A stretch of DNA of 64,000 nt from Mikania micrantha (lineage: Eukaryota > Streptophyta > Magnoliopsida > Asterales > Asteraceae): positions 29,955,415-30,019,414 of the forward strand of contig CM018694.1 of the NCBI GenBank assembly GCA_009363875.1. The letters run 5' to 3'. The notes under the pieces were generated by a model. It was not told where the DNA came from. It ran no database searches and saw only the letters and a list, made by a program, of their open reading frames with translations. The position numbers were made by a program, and so were the translations under genes. Below, piece after piece: positions 36,274-47,565 of this stretch (within the stretch, counting starts at the first letter, position 1; each line of letters begins with the position of its first letter).

Positions 36274-38964
36274 TAAGGGTGGTGTTCGGGTTCGTTTCGG
36301 TTGCTCGGTTCGTGATTTCGTCGCGTATCCGGAACTTGACGCGTATTTAATTGTAATAAATAAAAGAAGATAATTTTAATTAGTTGATGAGTTTCAAAAT
36401 TGTAAAATGTTATTTATTTTATTTTATTAAATTATTTTCGTTCGTGTCGTGTTTTCGTTTTCGTTTCATCGGATCGCGTCACCATCACGCGTATTCGTTC
36501 AAATCGTCATTCGAACGAACACGAAGATGGTTTTGCTTTCCGAATTTTGTTTTCTACTTTCCAGTCATCATTTCAGAACGTTAAACTCGCAGATATGTTT
36601 GTGTGAATCGTCACCCACGCAAACACACTGTCAGTTCATTATTCTGAAATGACACTGTAATTTATGTTTGAATTGTGTTTCCTCACTATCGGACTCAACT
36701 AAACATCCTGATATCACATTGTATTGTCGGCCATCTGATTCCTATCATCTATGGATATCAGATCGCAACCGATTTGTTTTTGTCATTCGCTTACACATCG
36801 TTGTTTATCATGTTTAGTTGTGTTAACTGTACTTAGGTTTTCACTTAAATACACACAACTAATGTTTCAATTGAGTGTTGTACTTACAGTATTTAAGTTT
36901 ACACAAAAATACGTACAACTGTTTCTTGTAAATCTGAATTCTGTTAATACAAATACTGTGTATACACATGTAATCACACGTAGTTACTGTTGAGAGTACA
37001 CGCACCGTACGGACGTGCTGGCTGTTAGGTACTAGTTGTCACATATACCCTTGTCGATATTAACATCATAACCCATGGTTTTTCTTAATAAAACCCAAGT
37101 GTTTTAATCCCACTTGATTGTTAAAACATATGTTATGGGTTAAAAGAGTTTAGAAAGTCTTGGCGTTAGTAAAATCTTAATATCCATGGTTTCCAAAAAA
37201 ATCGGTTAACACTCAATCACCTAACTTAAACAAAGTTAACAAGAACCTAAACCACCATAGATGAATGTTCATATAGTTATTTTTGTTTGAAATTATGCAT
37301 AAACACATACCACATGGCTAGTAGCTTGCAAAACATGTCAAAACCTAAGATTTCTTAAACTGACCCAAAATCTGGAAATCGGGAAGTAGGTTGTCCCGAC
37401 TTCAACAGGTCATAACTTGATCATAGGAACTCCAAATTGAGCAAACTAAAGCTTCATGATCAAGTTCGGGATGTTAGCTTTCTATCCATTATTTATAAGC
37501 CTTCTAATTCGTCCAAATGAGGGTCCAAACAGCTGGTATAAAATCAGTGCTCCATTCAGTACCTTCTGAATTAGGACACTGTTTTGACGCAATTAAATTC
37601 CGAACCAATGAAACTTGTCTAAATGAAAGTTGTTCTTAACATATTGAGTTAGTAGGCTGGAAAGTTTCGTGAGTTAAATTGAACGTTTGCTATGTTAAAA
37701 ACACAAAAGAACAGGCTGGGCAGAATCTGCCAAGTTACCCAGCCTCTAGCACAGCCACTTCATGTCTTCGAAATTGCTGTGCACAGCCCCAAATCGATCC
37801 CCAACCCTTCCAATAATTAACCCCTTATGTTTCTTGAGTTCCTAGACAAAATTGGTGCAAATACTAAGGCGTTAGAGGGTCCAAAACCCGCTGGGAACAG
37901 GGCTGTTCGTCGGAACAGCACAGCAACACAAACAGCCCCATTTGAACACGATTCTTGCCATTATTCAGCTCCAATTCGATTCCCAACTGACCCAAACATC
38001 AATCTCACGTGTCCCTTAGGTTCCTAAGTCGATTTGGTGCAAGTCCTAGGGGTTTTAGAGGTCGAAAAGTAGCTGGAAACTCAGCTGCCAAGAGGAAAAC
38101 GCACCTGCACAGGGACTGTCACGAAATCAGCTCCTTTGAGCTCAATTTTGGTCCGTGTTTAATGATTCAAAGCTTGGTTTCTTCCTCTTAACACGATCTA
38201 CAAGTTTCTATAGTCGTTTTAATGTTTATCCTATTGATTTGAACTGAATAAAACGGGTTTTGATGCTTACCTCTTCTGAATAGTAGAAAACCCTCAAAAA
38301 TCGTAGCTTCTCTCTAAAACTGCGACCACATAAGCTCATTTCAGCTCCGATCTGCTGTACTTCTGTGTTCTCCTCGTTCTCACGGTCGTTTTGACTACTA
38401 GAACGTCGAATTTGGTGGAGAAATGAGAGAGATATGAAGGTTTGAAGTGGTGGTGGTATGGGGTGACGGGAAAACGGGGTTTGGGGAAGAAGATGGTCTT
38501 GAGGCTGAAATAATGAGAGGAAAAGAAAGAGTTAGGGATTTTATAGCCCGGGTGTGTTCGGGTGTGTTCGGTCTCGCTCGGTTTCGGGCGTCGTTTTTCG
38601 TTATTTTCGTAACGAAACGTTAAGATTTCAAAATAGGATTTATAAAAATCAATTTAGGTTGTGATTCCTAATAAATTAACTAATTATCTTCCGTTTATTT
38701 TAAATTTTCTGAAAACGTTTAAGTTACCGTTTATATCGAATCGTACAGTCTTTGCGAGTATTTGTTTTAATCGTCACCCGTACGAACACGACGATAACTA
38801 TACTTTCCAATATGGTTTTCTAATCATCAGACATCATTCAGAACGTTAAACTTTCAGATATATTCGTACAGATCATCAACTATACGAATAATCCGTTGAT
38901 TTAGCATTCACATAACGACATCCGTTGTTGTCTTGTTCTGTAAAGCCTCACATACGTTTATACA

Positions 38965-41022
38965 TGTGACAATTGCAGTTGAGAAATCACGTCATTGATG
39001 ACGGGATCACATTTGGTCGTTCTAGAAATCCACGCTGATTTAATGATCGTAATTATTACAGATTGAAAGTATGCAAGAAATGATGAAGGTGGGCGAAAAC
39101 CGTGTGCAAAACGGAGTCCTGGATTGTCCGGAATCGAAAAACGAAGAAAAATTTCTAAGTATTGAACTTCTGGACTCGTCACGGTACGCTAAGGTTGGGA
39201 TGAGGGTTCTCGACGATACGCGATGGTCGAAAATATCTGAGTTCCGGATGTACGCGACAGGTGAGGCGGGGGAAAAACTTGGTTATCTTCATCAGAATTC
39301 ATGCAGAATGTATAATTTCGTTTTCTATCGAACATATACGTACAAAACACACACCATACGAGTTTTTCATCATCCAAACTCAAATTTGAAGCTGCCAAAC
39401 TCCACGGATCGCACCAGGGATCATATCTACAAGTACTGATCGTTGTTTTACCCGCAGAAATCCGTCAGAATAGGTAACAGTTCGTTTTAACTTTCTAGTT
39501 TGATTTTGATTGATTAGATTTTGTTTTTGAACGTAATGAGATAATTAGGATTGTTTATTATTGCCTAGATGATGGCTAGGATTGATTACAAACGAAGAAC
39601 ACGATGTTTTAACGGTTAAATCCTTGTTTTGATCCGTTGTAATGCCCGGTTTGCATGAAATCATACCCATGATTATAATGTTTTAAACCATTTGATTATG
39701 ACAATGTAGGTGATTAGTTTGGTTAATTTTTGGAATGTAAGGTTAAATCCAAGTGTTTCAAACTAATCACAATCATTAACATACTCATTGGAACGATTAT
39801 CTGATGTTTATGATAACAGTCAGATTAGTATGTTAAGCATGGTTATTAAACCTATTCTAATGCTACATTGTGATATTTCATGATATTTGGGTAATCAATA
39901 ACAAGGATTGATCATTCCTAAGCCATTAATTTGTCTAGAAACTGTTTCAGTAGTATAATCAACAACATTACCTAAGTGGTTAATCGGAGATTAATTTGAT
40001 TAAACAAATGTATCATCAACCTTTTAGTAGGAACCTAAATCAGTATAGGTACCTACATTATCATGCATTGTATGATATTAGGTTAAAACAACCCATTAAA
40101 CACCTAATATCGGTTGATGAATTTTCATTGCAATGTCTGCGACATTGAACGTTGAGACAGATCTAATCAGCAAGCTAGAATGTAAATAACTAATTAAACA
40201 TAAACTAATGCAGACTTATACTATTATCATCAGTCTGCGAGTGATCTTGTTATCTTGAGACTTCAGGTGAGTCCCCTTTTCATTTTATTGTTTTACAAAT
40301 ATCGGGGAATTTCTGTAAATCGATTTCTGAACATATGATATGTATCACTGTTATCTTTGTGATTTCATGTGACTTTTGTGTGATTTCATGGAATTTTGCC
40401 GTTAGTATCTCTATCACAGTATCAAAAGCCCTCATTCTTTGAAACTGTATCTAGTGAACCCATGTGGGGCCGAACAGGAAGCATTGATAGTACTATTGGC
40501 TGACAACCCATTTGCTGGGAGGATTGCATCTCCCCTGGTGTGAATGTTTGTTACCTGTTTCCGAAACACTTTCTTAATGTTAGTGATATACATTAAGATA
40601 ATGAGGTATTAAGATATTTACCGACGGGTAGTATCTTCGTGAAACGTAAAACCGTCCGAAAGGAACTAGATACGGGTCCCATGGTTATCTGAACTGTATA
40701 TCTTGAAATTTTGCATATCATATTGTTTAATTACTAAACCTTACAAACTCACCAGCTTTGTGTTGATGTTTTGAAATCAATCATTTTTGCAGGTAGACAG
40801 TGATTCCGGTGAGACTGTACTTCGCAAACTTGTAACTGAATAAGTTAGTGTTCTAATGTGAATTGTAATAACGAACCATGTAATGTAATTATCCTAAGTT
40901 AATCTGTGTGCTTGTGATACCGGATCAAGTAAGTCACCCCTCATCTCTGAGACATCACCATTACGCTTCATCGACTGTTTCAGTGACATCATAATCAGGT
41001 GACGAGAGGTGGGGGTGTGACA
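38965..41022 (+). repeat. 5' LTR of element B
   Basis: This is a 2058-bp LTR. Compared with the 3' LTR it lacks about 47 bases near 39249, which hold one hairpin and part of a second. It keeps about 25 bases (near 39590) that the 3' copy lacks. A strong intron-like pair of sites lies at 40267 and 40792. Confidence 0.94.
40267..40792 (+). promoter_or_regulatory. possible intron in the element B LTR
   Basis: The donor CAG/GTGAGT at 40264-40272 and acceptor TTTTTGCAG/GTAGACAG ending at 40792 fit plant consensus sites and bound 526 bases. The 3' LTR keeps both (50921 and 51456). Splicing is an inference. Confidence 0.35.
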
Positions 41023-41025
41023 GGG

Positions 41026-41037
41026 TGGTATCAGAGC
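41026..41037 (+). other. primer binding site of element B, tRNA-iMet type
   Basis: TGGTATCAGAGC starts four bases behind the 5' LTR end. Confidence 0.9.
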
Positions 41038-41374
41038 CACAGGTTATAGAGAATTAGGTTGACTTAGAGACCTAGACTATAACTATAGGTTCGAATGGTG
41101 ACACAGAGAGCACCGAACACAACTAATGAACAAAACTTGCTTTGAATGAAGCCAGAATAATCAGGTGGTACGAATTCCAGTTATGAGTGGCCAGCATAAC
41201 TGAAATTTGCAACACGCGTGCGTTCTATTTAATTTAATTCAAGTAGAACAATAACAATCTTAAGAATGAATAGTTGCTCTACGATAGGAAGAGATATCAT
41301 ATCATGTTTGTGTTGAATATTATTATTCAATATTTATCTCATGATACTGATCTAGATATTTTGTTTGTACAACG

Positions 41375-42131
41375 ATGGCGAATCCAGGAGAGCATTATAT
41401 TTATCATAGATTTCCCTACGTTATTTTGGACGACAATCCTAGCGATAGTTCCGGTTCGAGTTCGGATGCCGCGCCATCACAGGCATCATCAGAGGCATCC
41501 CAGGCTGGTTCGCAAGTGCCAGCCACACCACCACCACCAGCATCCCCCATTGTACCTAGTCCTCACCACTCACCCCTGATTGATGCCTCTGCTGAGAGGA
41601 GGCAGAGCTCCTCTCCACGGAGAGTTCTGTCTGGGACGGGATGCGACGGATGCGGGGACAGGCCTGCAAGACCACTGGGCTACCCCCACAACACTAGATG
41701 GCTCCGCGGGATGAGCCTCAGGTTGTTCATGAGGTGGGAGAATCCTCCCACAGGCCGAGCTACTGGCCCCGATGCAGCAGGTCTCCCAAGACCTGCAGGG
41801 CCTGAGACAGGACCTACACCAGCACCGTACTACCCTTGAGGATACTCGTACCACAGTATTGGAGATCCTCACCTCACACCTGACTCTTATGGAGCATGTG
41901 AATGTTATGGGTATTGACACCCAGGCTTGGAGGACTACAGTGGAGGGGCGGCTTAGGAGGACTTGGAGGCAAGTGCTGGTTGCTGCATTCTGGCAGCAAG
42001 TTGCAGTTTTGAGAGAGAGACTGCAGGGATGGATCTGGATGCCTGGTATGATGAGCATCGAGGCTAGACTTCTGTGTTTAGCTATAGTATTAGCTATTGT
42101 GCTAGCCTCCTTACCGTATTTCTTAGGGTAA
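41375..42131 (+). pseudogene. extra ORF upstream of gag in element B (unknown function, frameshifted)
   Basis: ATG 41375 opens a frame with an acidic start (MANPGEHYIYHRFPYVILDD). A Ser/Ala/Pro-rich, disordered-looking stretch follows, then a part that reads to TGA 41837. From about 41757 another frame looks more natural, with a helical segment rich in Gln/Leu/Arg (QQVSQDLQGLRQDLHQHRTT, then VLEILTSHLTLMEHVNVMG). That frame goes to 42131 with a hydrophobic tail (LLCLAIVLAIVLASL). At least one and probably two frameshifts separate the parts, and the true frame of the last 100 bases is unsure, so the tail may be an artefact. I do not recognise the family. An ORF before gag is not part of the standard Tekay plan. 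Confidence 0.5.
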
Positions 42132-42321
42132 GTCTGATCGTGCATCTTAAATTTTTGGGACTCTTCATTGTATACACCGCTAACGAAAGGTTGTTATCAG
42201 TATAGGTGTTATTGTAACACTCTTTTGTATCGAAACTTTATGATTTTATAAAACGATGATGTAATAATAGTGACGTGTTTTACTTTTGTGTACTCTGTTG
42301 TGTTTTATATGTGATATCGCA

Positions 42322-44560
42322 TCGTAAAATACCGAGTGAGGTATTCTGTCATCGTTAAATACCTGGTGAGGTATTCTGTGATCATCAAATACTTGGTGAG
42401 GTATTCTGTCCACATAAAATACCTAGTGAGGTATTCTGTCATCGTAAAATACCTGGTGAGGTATTCTGTCCTCGTGAAATACCTGGTGAGGTATTCTGTC
42501 ATCGTAAAATACCTAGTGAGGTATTCTGTCATCGTAAAATACCTGGTAAGGTATTCTGTCCTCGTGAAATACCTCGTGAGGTATTCTGTCATCGTAAAAT
42601 ACCTAGTGAGGTATTCTGTCATCGTAAAATACCTGGTGAGGTATTCTGTCCTCGTAAAATACCTGGTGAGGTATTCTGTCCTCGTAAGATAGCTAGTGAG
42701 GTATCCTGTTATTGTAAAATACCTAGTGAGGTATTCCGGTATCGTAAAATACCTGGTGAGGTATTCTGTCCTCATAAAATACCTAGTGAGGTATCCTGTC
42801 AATGTAAAATACCTAGTAAGGTATTCTGTTATCGTAAAATACGTAGGAGGTATTCTGTTAACGTAAAATACCTGGTGAGGTATTCTGTCCTCGTAAAATA
42901 CCTCGTGAGGTATTCTGTCATCGTAAAATACCTGGTGAGGTATTCTGTCCTCGTGAAATACCTATTGAAGTATTCTGTCATCGTAAAATACCTCGTGAGG
43001 TATTCTGTCATGGGAAAATACCTGGTGAGGTATTCTGTCATCGTAAAATACCTGGTGAGGTATTCTGTCCTCGTAAAATACCTGGTGAGGTATTATGTCC
43101 TCGTAAAATACCTCTTGAGGTATTCTGTTATCGTAGTGAGGTATTCTGTTATCGTAAAATACCTGGTGAGGTATTCTGTCCTCGTAAAATACCTAGTGAG
43201 GTATGTCATCGTAAAATACCTAGTGAAAAAAATACCTGGTGAGGTATTCTGTCCTCGTGAAATACCTAGTGAGGTATTCTGTCATCGTAAATACCTAGTG
43301 AGGTATTATGTCTGGTGAGGTATTATGTCCCTGGTGAGGTATTCTGTCCTCGTGAAATACCTATTGAGGTATTCTGTCATCGTAAAATACCTAGTGAGGT
43401 ATTCTGTCAGGTATATTCTGTCGTGACGTATTATGTTATCGACCTGTGAGGTATTCTGTTAACGTAAAATACCTGGTGAGGTATTCTGTCATCGTAAAAT
43501 ACCTCGTGAGGTATTCTGTCATCGTATACCTCTGTGTGAGAGGTATTCTGTCATCGTAAAATACCTGGTGAGGTATTCTGTCCTTGTACCTGGTGAGGTA
43601 TACCTAGTGAGGTATTCTGTCATCGTAAAATACCTAGTGAGGCATTCTGTCATCGTAAAATACCTGGTGAGGTATTCTGTCTTCGTGAAATACCTAGTGA
43701 GGTATTCTGTCATCGTAAAATACCTAGTGAGGTATTCTGTCATCGTAAAATACCTGGTGAGGTATTCTGTCCTCGTAAAATACATGGTGAGGTATTCTGT
43801 CCTCGTAAAATACCTGGTGAGATATTCTGTCCTCGTAAAATACTTGGTGAGGTATTCTGTCATCGTAAAATACCTAGTGAGGTATTCTGTCATCGTAAAA
43901 TACCTAGTGAGGTATTCTGTTAATGTAAAATACCTGGTGAGGTATTCTGTCCTCGTAAAATACCTAGTGAGGTATTCTGTCATCGTAAAATACCGGGTGA
44001 TGTGTTCTGTCCACGTGAAACACCTAGTGAGGTTTTCATTCATTGTAAAATATCTAGTGAGGTATTCTGTCATCGGAAAATACCTGGTGAGGTATTCTGT
44101 CCTCGTAAAATACCTGGTGAGGTATTCTGTCCTCGTAAAATACCTGGTGAGGTATTATGTCCTCGTAAAATACCTCGTGAGGTATTCTGTCATCGTAAAA
44201 CACCTAGTGAGGTATTCTGTTATTGTAAAATACCTAGTGAGATATTTTGTTATCATAAAATACCTGGTGAGGTAGTCTGTACTCGTAAAATACCTAGTGA
44301 GGTATTCGGTCATTGTGAAATACCTAGTGAGGTATTCTGTCTTCATAAAATACCTGGTGAGGTATTCTGTCATCATAAAATAGCTTGGTGCTATCTCGTA
44401 AAATAGCTTGGTGCTATCTCGGTAAATAGCTTGGTGCTATCTCATAAAATAGCTTGGACCTATCTCGTAAAATAGCTTGGTGCTATCTCGTAAAATAGCT
44501 TGTGTGCTATCTCGTAAAATACCTTGTGTGGTATATCGTAAATACCTTGTGTGGTAACTG
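42322..44560. repeat. array of about 65-70 thirty-base hairpin units in the leader of element B
   Basis: The unit is about ATACCTGGTGAGGTATTCTG plus TC(C/A)TCGTAAA, 30 bp, in near-perfect phase from 42322 to about 44375 with a few partial units. Each unit has the arms AATACCT and AGGTATT around a loop such as GGTG, AGTG or CGTG. From 44375 to 44560 the unit shrinks to about 23-24 bp. There the arms become ATAGC / GCTAT (loop TTGGT) and then ATACC / GGTAT again (loop TTGTGT), so both arms changed together. Because 30 is divisible by three, both strands stay open in long frames with a ten-residue period. These are by-products. Confidence 0.93.
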
Positions 44561-44941
44561 ACCTATTGATTGTGTAACGCATATCAAAGTCCTGTATAAT
44601 AATATCTAAAAAATATATGTGATCATGAATCGAAAAACGAAAGATGTGTATTTCCTGTGAACAGTGACATATCGGTATTGGTATCATAACGCTGTGTGCT
44701 ATGTGATACTATAACACATTTTGGAGATAACACGACTAAGTATGGCTACAAATATCTGTATGATTATCGTATGTTGAGAACATATCTGAATTATATCAAT
44801 GTAGTTATACCATTTTCTTAAAAATCACATATGGACCTGATTTTTCAATATGCCTGAAAATAGTGGAATTTTGTGATTGAAAGGGGTTATATCTTTAATG
44901 TTCTTGAACTGACCTAAATTTACCTGTATGTGAGCAGAACT

Positions 44942-46190
44942 ATGGCTCCTAAACGAGGTCGACCAGCTAAGAAAGCTACCGAGAACGTTACTAACCCCGA
45001 GCCGAATACTATTCCAGTTGTAACTCAAGAAACGAACACTGTTCCACCCGTTGACCCAAACCTAAACACGATTCCACCGACAGCTCCCAGTGGATCAGTA
45101 TTGAACGAAGAGATGATAGCACGAATAGTGAAAGAACAGCTATCTGCTGCTAGTATCGTAACGCCACACCAGCAACACAATACTTTGGGTTCTGGTAGGG
45201 ACCATGTGGAACAAAATGTTACTGGGGGACATATAGAAACTCATCAGACCATCGGTACAACTACAAATGCTCCTGATCCACCACGACAGGGATGTACTTA
45301 TAAGTATTTTGCTTCCTGCAACCCACCTACTTTCACAGGCAAGGAAGGAGCGACTGGTCTTTTGAGGTGGATTGAGGAGATGGAAACCAAACTTAAAATT
45401 AGCCAGTGTTTGGAGGAGCATAAGGTGTCTTATGATGCCTGTTCTCTGAAAGAATCAACTTTAACCTGGTGGAATACCCAGGCAAAAACTCTGGGCACAG
45501 TTACAGTCGACTCGATGGGCTGGAACGAATTTAAAACTCTGATTATGTCAGAGTACTGTCCAATTACTGAAATCCAAAAGCTCAAGGAGGAATTCTGGAA
45601 TCATTCAATGATCGGTGCTAATTGTCTAGCTTATACCGATCGTTTTCATGAACTCACTTGTCTATTTCCCAATATATTTCCAACGGAAGCAGCTTTGATT
45701 GAGAAGTACATCAAAGGGTTGGTTCCCCAGATTCGGGGAATGGTAACGGCAGCTGAACCCACAACCCTCAAATGAACAATTCTGTTAACTACTAAGCTTA
45801 CCGATGAGGCGGTAAGGAGTGGTACGTTGTCAATAAAAACTCAGACGGCCGTGGGCCGTAGTGATGTCGGTACCTCGAATGTTTCTAAACGTACCAAACG
45901 AAAGTGGTTTGGCAAAACCAAGGTGAAAGCTCCGGCTGAGACTAGCTCGAGCAAGCCAACTGTGAAAAACTATGGTGCTGCTATTCCTGAGAGGAAAACT
46001 TATATTGGGCAGGCGCCCAAATGCTACAAGTGTCCATATCATCATACAGGACCGTGTCCTGTTTGTGCCAACTGTAATAGGTTGGACACTATACCAGATA
46101 TTGTAACTTTCCTCCTCGTCAACTAAATCAAGCACCACGACAAACCACTCAAACAAATCGGTCATGCTTCAAGTGTGGAAGTCCTGACCA
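44942..46190 (+). pseudogene. gag: gag of element B (one stop, one frameshift)
   Basis: The start is taken at ATG 44942 (MAPKRGRPAKKA), four codons inside the longer frame from 44930. A Pro/Thr-rich N-terminus is followed by the Gag capsid domain at about residues 115-275 (CNPPTFTGKEGATGLLRWIEE, STLTWWNTQAK, CLAYTDRFHELT, EKYIKGLVPQIRGMV). A TGA at 45773-45775 interrupts it. The same frame continues through a basic nucleocapsid to 46126. Two zinc knuckles were present. The first (CANCNRL...) is spoiled by a one-base change near 46085, and the second, CFKCGSPDHLMRNC, is intact in the following frame and leads into the protease. Confidence 0.88.
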
Positions 46191-46194
46191 TCTC

Positions 46195-46716
46195 ATGCGA
46201 AACTGTCCAAACAATAACACCAATTCGGGAAATGAAGCTAGAGGGAGAGCTTTTCAGATTGGTGCAGCCGAGGCAAGGCATGATGCAAATATTGTCACTG
46301 GTACGTTTCTTCTCAATAATTTATATGCATCAGTTCTGTTTGATACAGGGGCAGATATGAGTTTTATCTCTCCTGAATTTGCATCATTACTTTCATTGCC
46401 TACGGTAGATCTAGAAACTCCTTATGTTATTGAACTTGCTAATGACAAGTTAATCAAAACTAACAGTGTTATTCAAGGATGTTCCTTGAATTTGAATGAT
46501 CATCTTTTCAATATCAATTTACTCCCTATTGAGCTTGGGAGCTTTGATGTTGTGGTCGGTATGGACTGGCTTTCTGATAACCAAGCGGAAGTTGTATGTC
46601 AAAACAAGATGATTTGTATTCCATTACCTGATGGTAATACACTGATAGTTCAAGGAGAACGAGCTGGTAGAAAACTTGGTATCATTTCGTGCATGCAAAC
46701 TCAGAAACTATTATAG
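46195..46716 (+). CDS. pol: element B: zinc-knuckle end and aspartic protease
   Basis: The frame carries the end of the second zinc knuckle and then the retropepsin: LFDTGADMSFIS with the catalytic Asp, a hydrophobic core, and VVVGMDWLSDNQ. It would cut the Gag-Pol precursor inside the particle. A TAG at 46714-46716 ends the frame, but the same frame continues directly into the RT linker from 46717. This is a single nonsense change, not a gene end. The first Met listed is not a real start, because the protease is made as part of a polyprotein. Confidence 0.9.
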   Translation: MRNCPNNNTNSGNEARGRAFQIGAAEARHDANIVTGTFLLNNLYASVLFDTGADMSFISPEFASLLSLPTVDLETPYVIELANDKLIKTNSVIQGCSLNLNDHLFNINLLPIELGSFDVVVGMDWLSDNQAEVVCQNKMICIPLPDGNTLIVQGERAGRKLGIISCMQTQKLL

Positions 46717-46743
46717 AAAGGTTGTCAGGCCTTTCTAGCGCAT

Positions 46744-47565
46744 GTGATTGAGAACAGTTCTATACAAAAGCGTATCGAAGATATTCCAGTAGTCAAAGAC
46801 TTTCCTGAAGTTTTTCCTGAGGATATATCAGGATTACCCCCAGTGAGACAAGTCAAATTTCGTATTGACTTAATTCCAGGTGTAGCACCTGTGGCTAAAG
46901 CTCCTTATCGTTTAGCACCCTCAGAGATGCAAGAGCTTTCAGGTCAACTGCAAGAACTGTTAGACAGGGGTTTTATTAGACCTAGTTTCTCACCTTGGGG
47001 AGCACCTATTCTTTTTGTGAAAAAGAAGGATGGATCATTCAGGATGTGTATTGACTACAGAGAACTCAATAAACTGACAATCAAAAATCGTTATCCTTTA
47101 ACACGAATCGATGATGTGTTTGATCAGTTACAAGGTGCTACTTATTTTTCAAAAATCGATTTAGGATCCGGATATCATCAGTTATGTATTCATGATGATG
47201 ATGTTCCTAAAACTGCTTTCAGAACTCGATACGAACATTACGAATTTTTAGTAATGCCGTTTGGATTAACAAATGCACTTGCAGTTTTCATGGATCTGAT
47301 GAATCGAGTATGTAGACCTTATTTGGATAAATTTGTGATTGTGTTTATTGATGATATTCTCATTTATTCTCGGAACCAACAAGAACATGCTCAACACTTG
47401 AAATTAATTTTAGAACTTTTGGCACATGAGAAATTATATGCCAAATTTTCTAAGTGTGAGTTTTGGTTACGGAAAGTTCAATTTCTTGGGCACATAGTAA
47501 ATGAGAACAGTATTCAAGTGGATCCTAGTAAGATCAAGGCTGTGAAACAACGGGAAACACCATGA
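46744..47565 (+). CDS. pol: element B: reverse transcriptase
   Basis: In the same frame as the protease, this holds the Ty3/gypsy RT. It has the linker DIPVVKDFPEVFPEDISGLPP, GFIRPSFSPWGAPILFVKKK, DYRELNKLTIKNRYPL, the first catalytic Asp in FSKIDLGSGYHQL, PFGLTNALAVFMDLMNRV and the catalytic FIDDILIYSR. The thumb follows (KLYAKFSKCEFWLRKVQFLGH). TGA 47563-47565 ends it, and the connection to RNase H reads on in the same frame for about 50 codons (EIRQFLGLAGYYRRFIKNF). All catalytic positions of RT are kept. The change LTNA-P to LTNAL is a small departure from the usual motif. Confidence 0.93.
   Translation: MIENSSIQKRIEDIPVVKDFPEVFPEDISGLPPVRQVKFRIDLIPGVAPVAKAPYRLAPSEMQELSGQLQELLDRGFIRPSFSPWGAPILFVKKKDGSFRMCIDYRELNKLTIKNRYPLTRIDDVFDQLQGATYFSKIDLGSGYHQLCIHDDDVPKTAFRTRYEHYEFLVMPFGLTNALAVFMDLMNRVCRPYLDKFVIVFIDDILIYSRNQQEHAQHLKLILELLAHEKLYAKFSKCEFWLRKVQFLGHIVNENSIQVDPSKIKAVKQRETP

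Larger units (their letters stand above)
32764..37043 (-). mobile_element. Solo LTR D (element-A family) inserted in the 3' LTR of element C
   Basis: This is a 4280-bp solo LTR. On the minus strand it begins TGTGACAACTAGTACC and ends CCGGCTCGGGGTGTGACA, the ends of the A family. TATAC flanks it (32759-32763, 37044-37048). It has a TATA box (minus, near 36270), a GGTTCGGC-rich block and the conserved second TATA block. The 158-aa frame at 35695-36171 is a by-product of the GGTTCGGC repeats. Confidence 0.93.

Noticed and set aside
37827..38191. Pair of 60-66 aa frames repeated at 56815-57179
   Set aside because: The conservation is explained by the two LTR copies of element C, and the frames run against the LTR direction. 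No protein family was recognised.
39071..39439. 122-aa frame at the start of the element B LTR, repeated at 49712-50071
   Set aside because: It lies in the LTR U3, and the two copies differ by an indel that changes the reading. It is not supported as a gene.
42322..44375. CRISPR-like array
   Set aside because: The units join directly with no unique spacers, and the array lies inside a plant LTR retrotransposon between primer site and gag.
42305..44376. Long open frames on both strands with a ten-residue period (for example VRYSVIVKYL and TEYLTRYFTM)
   Set aside because: They arise because a 30-bp tandem unit has no stop in several frames. Frames on both strands are equally open, there is no natural start, and the variation follows DNA pairing rather than amino acids.
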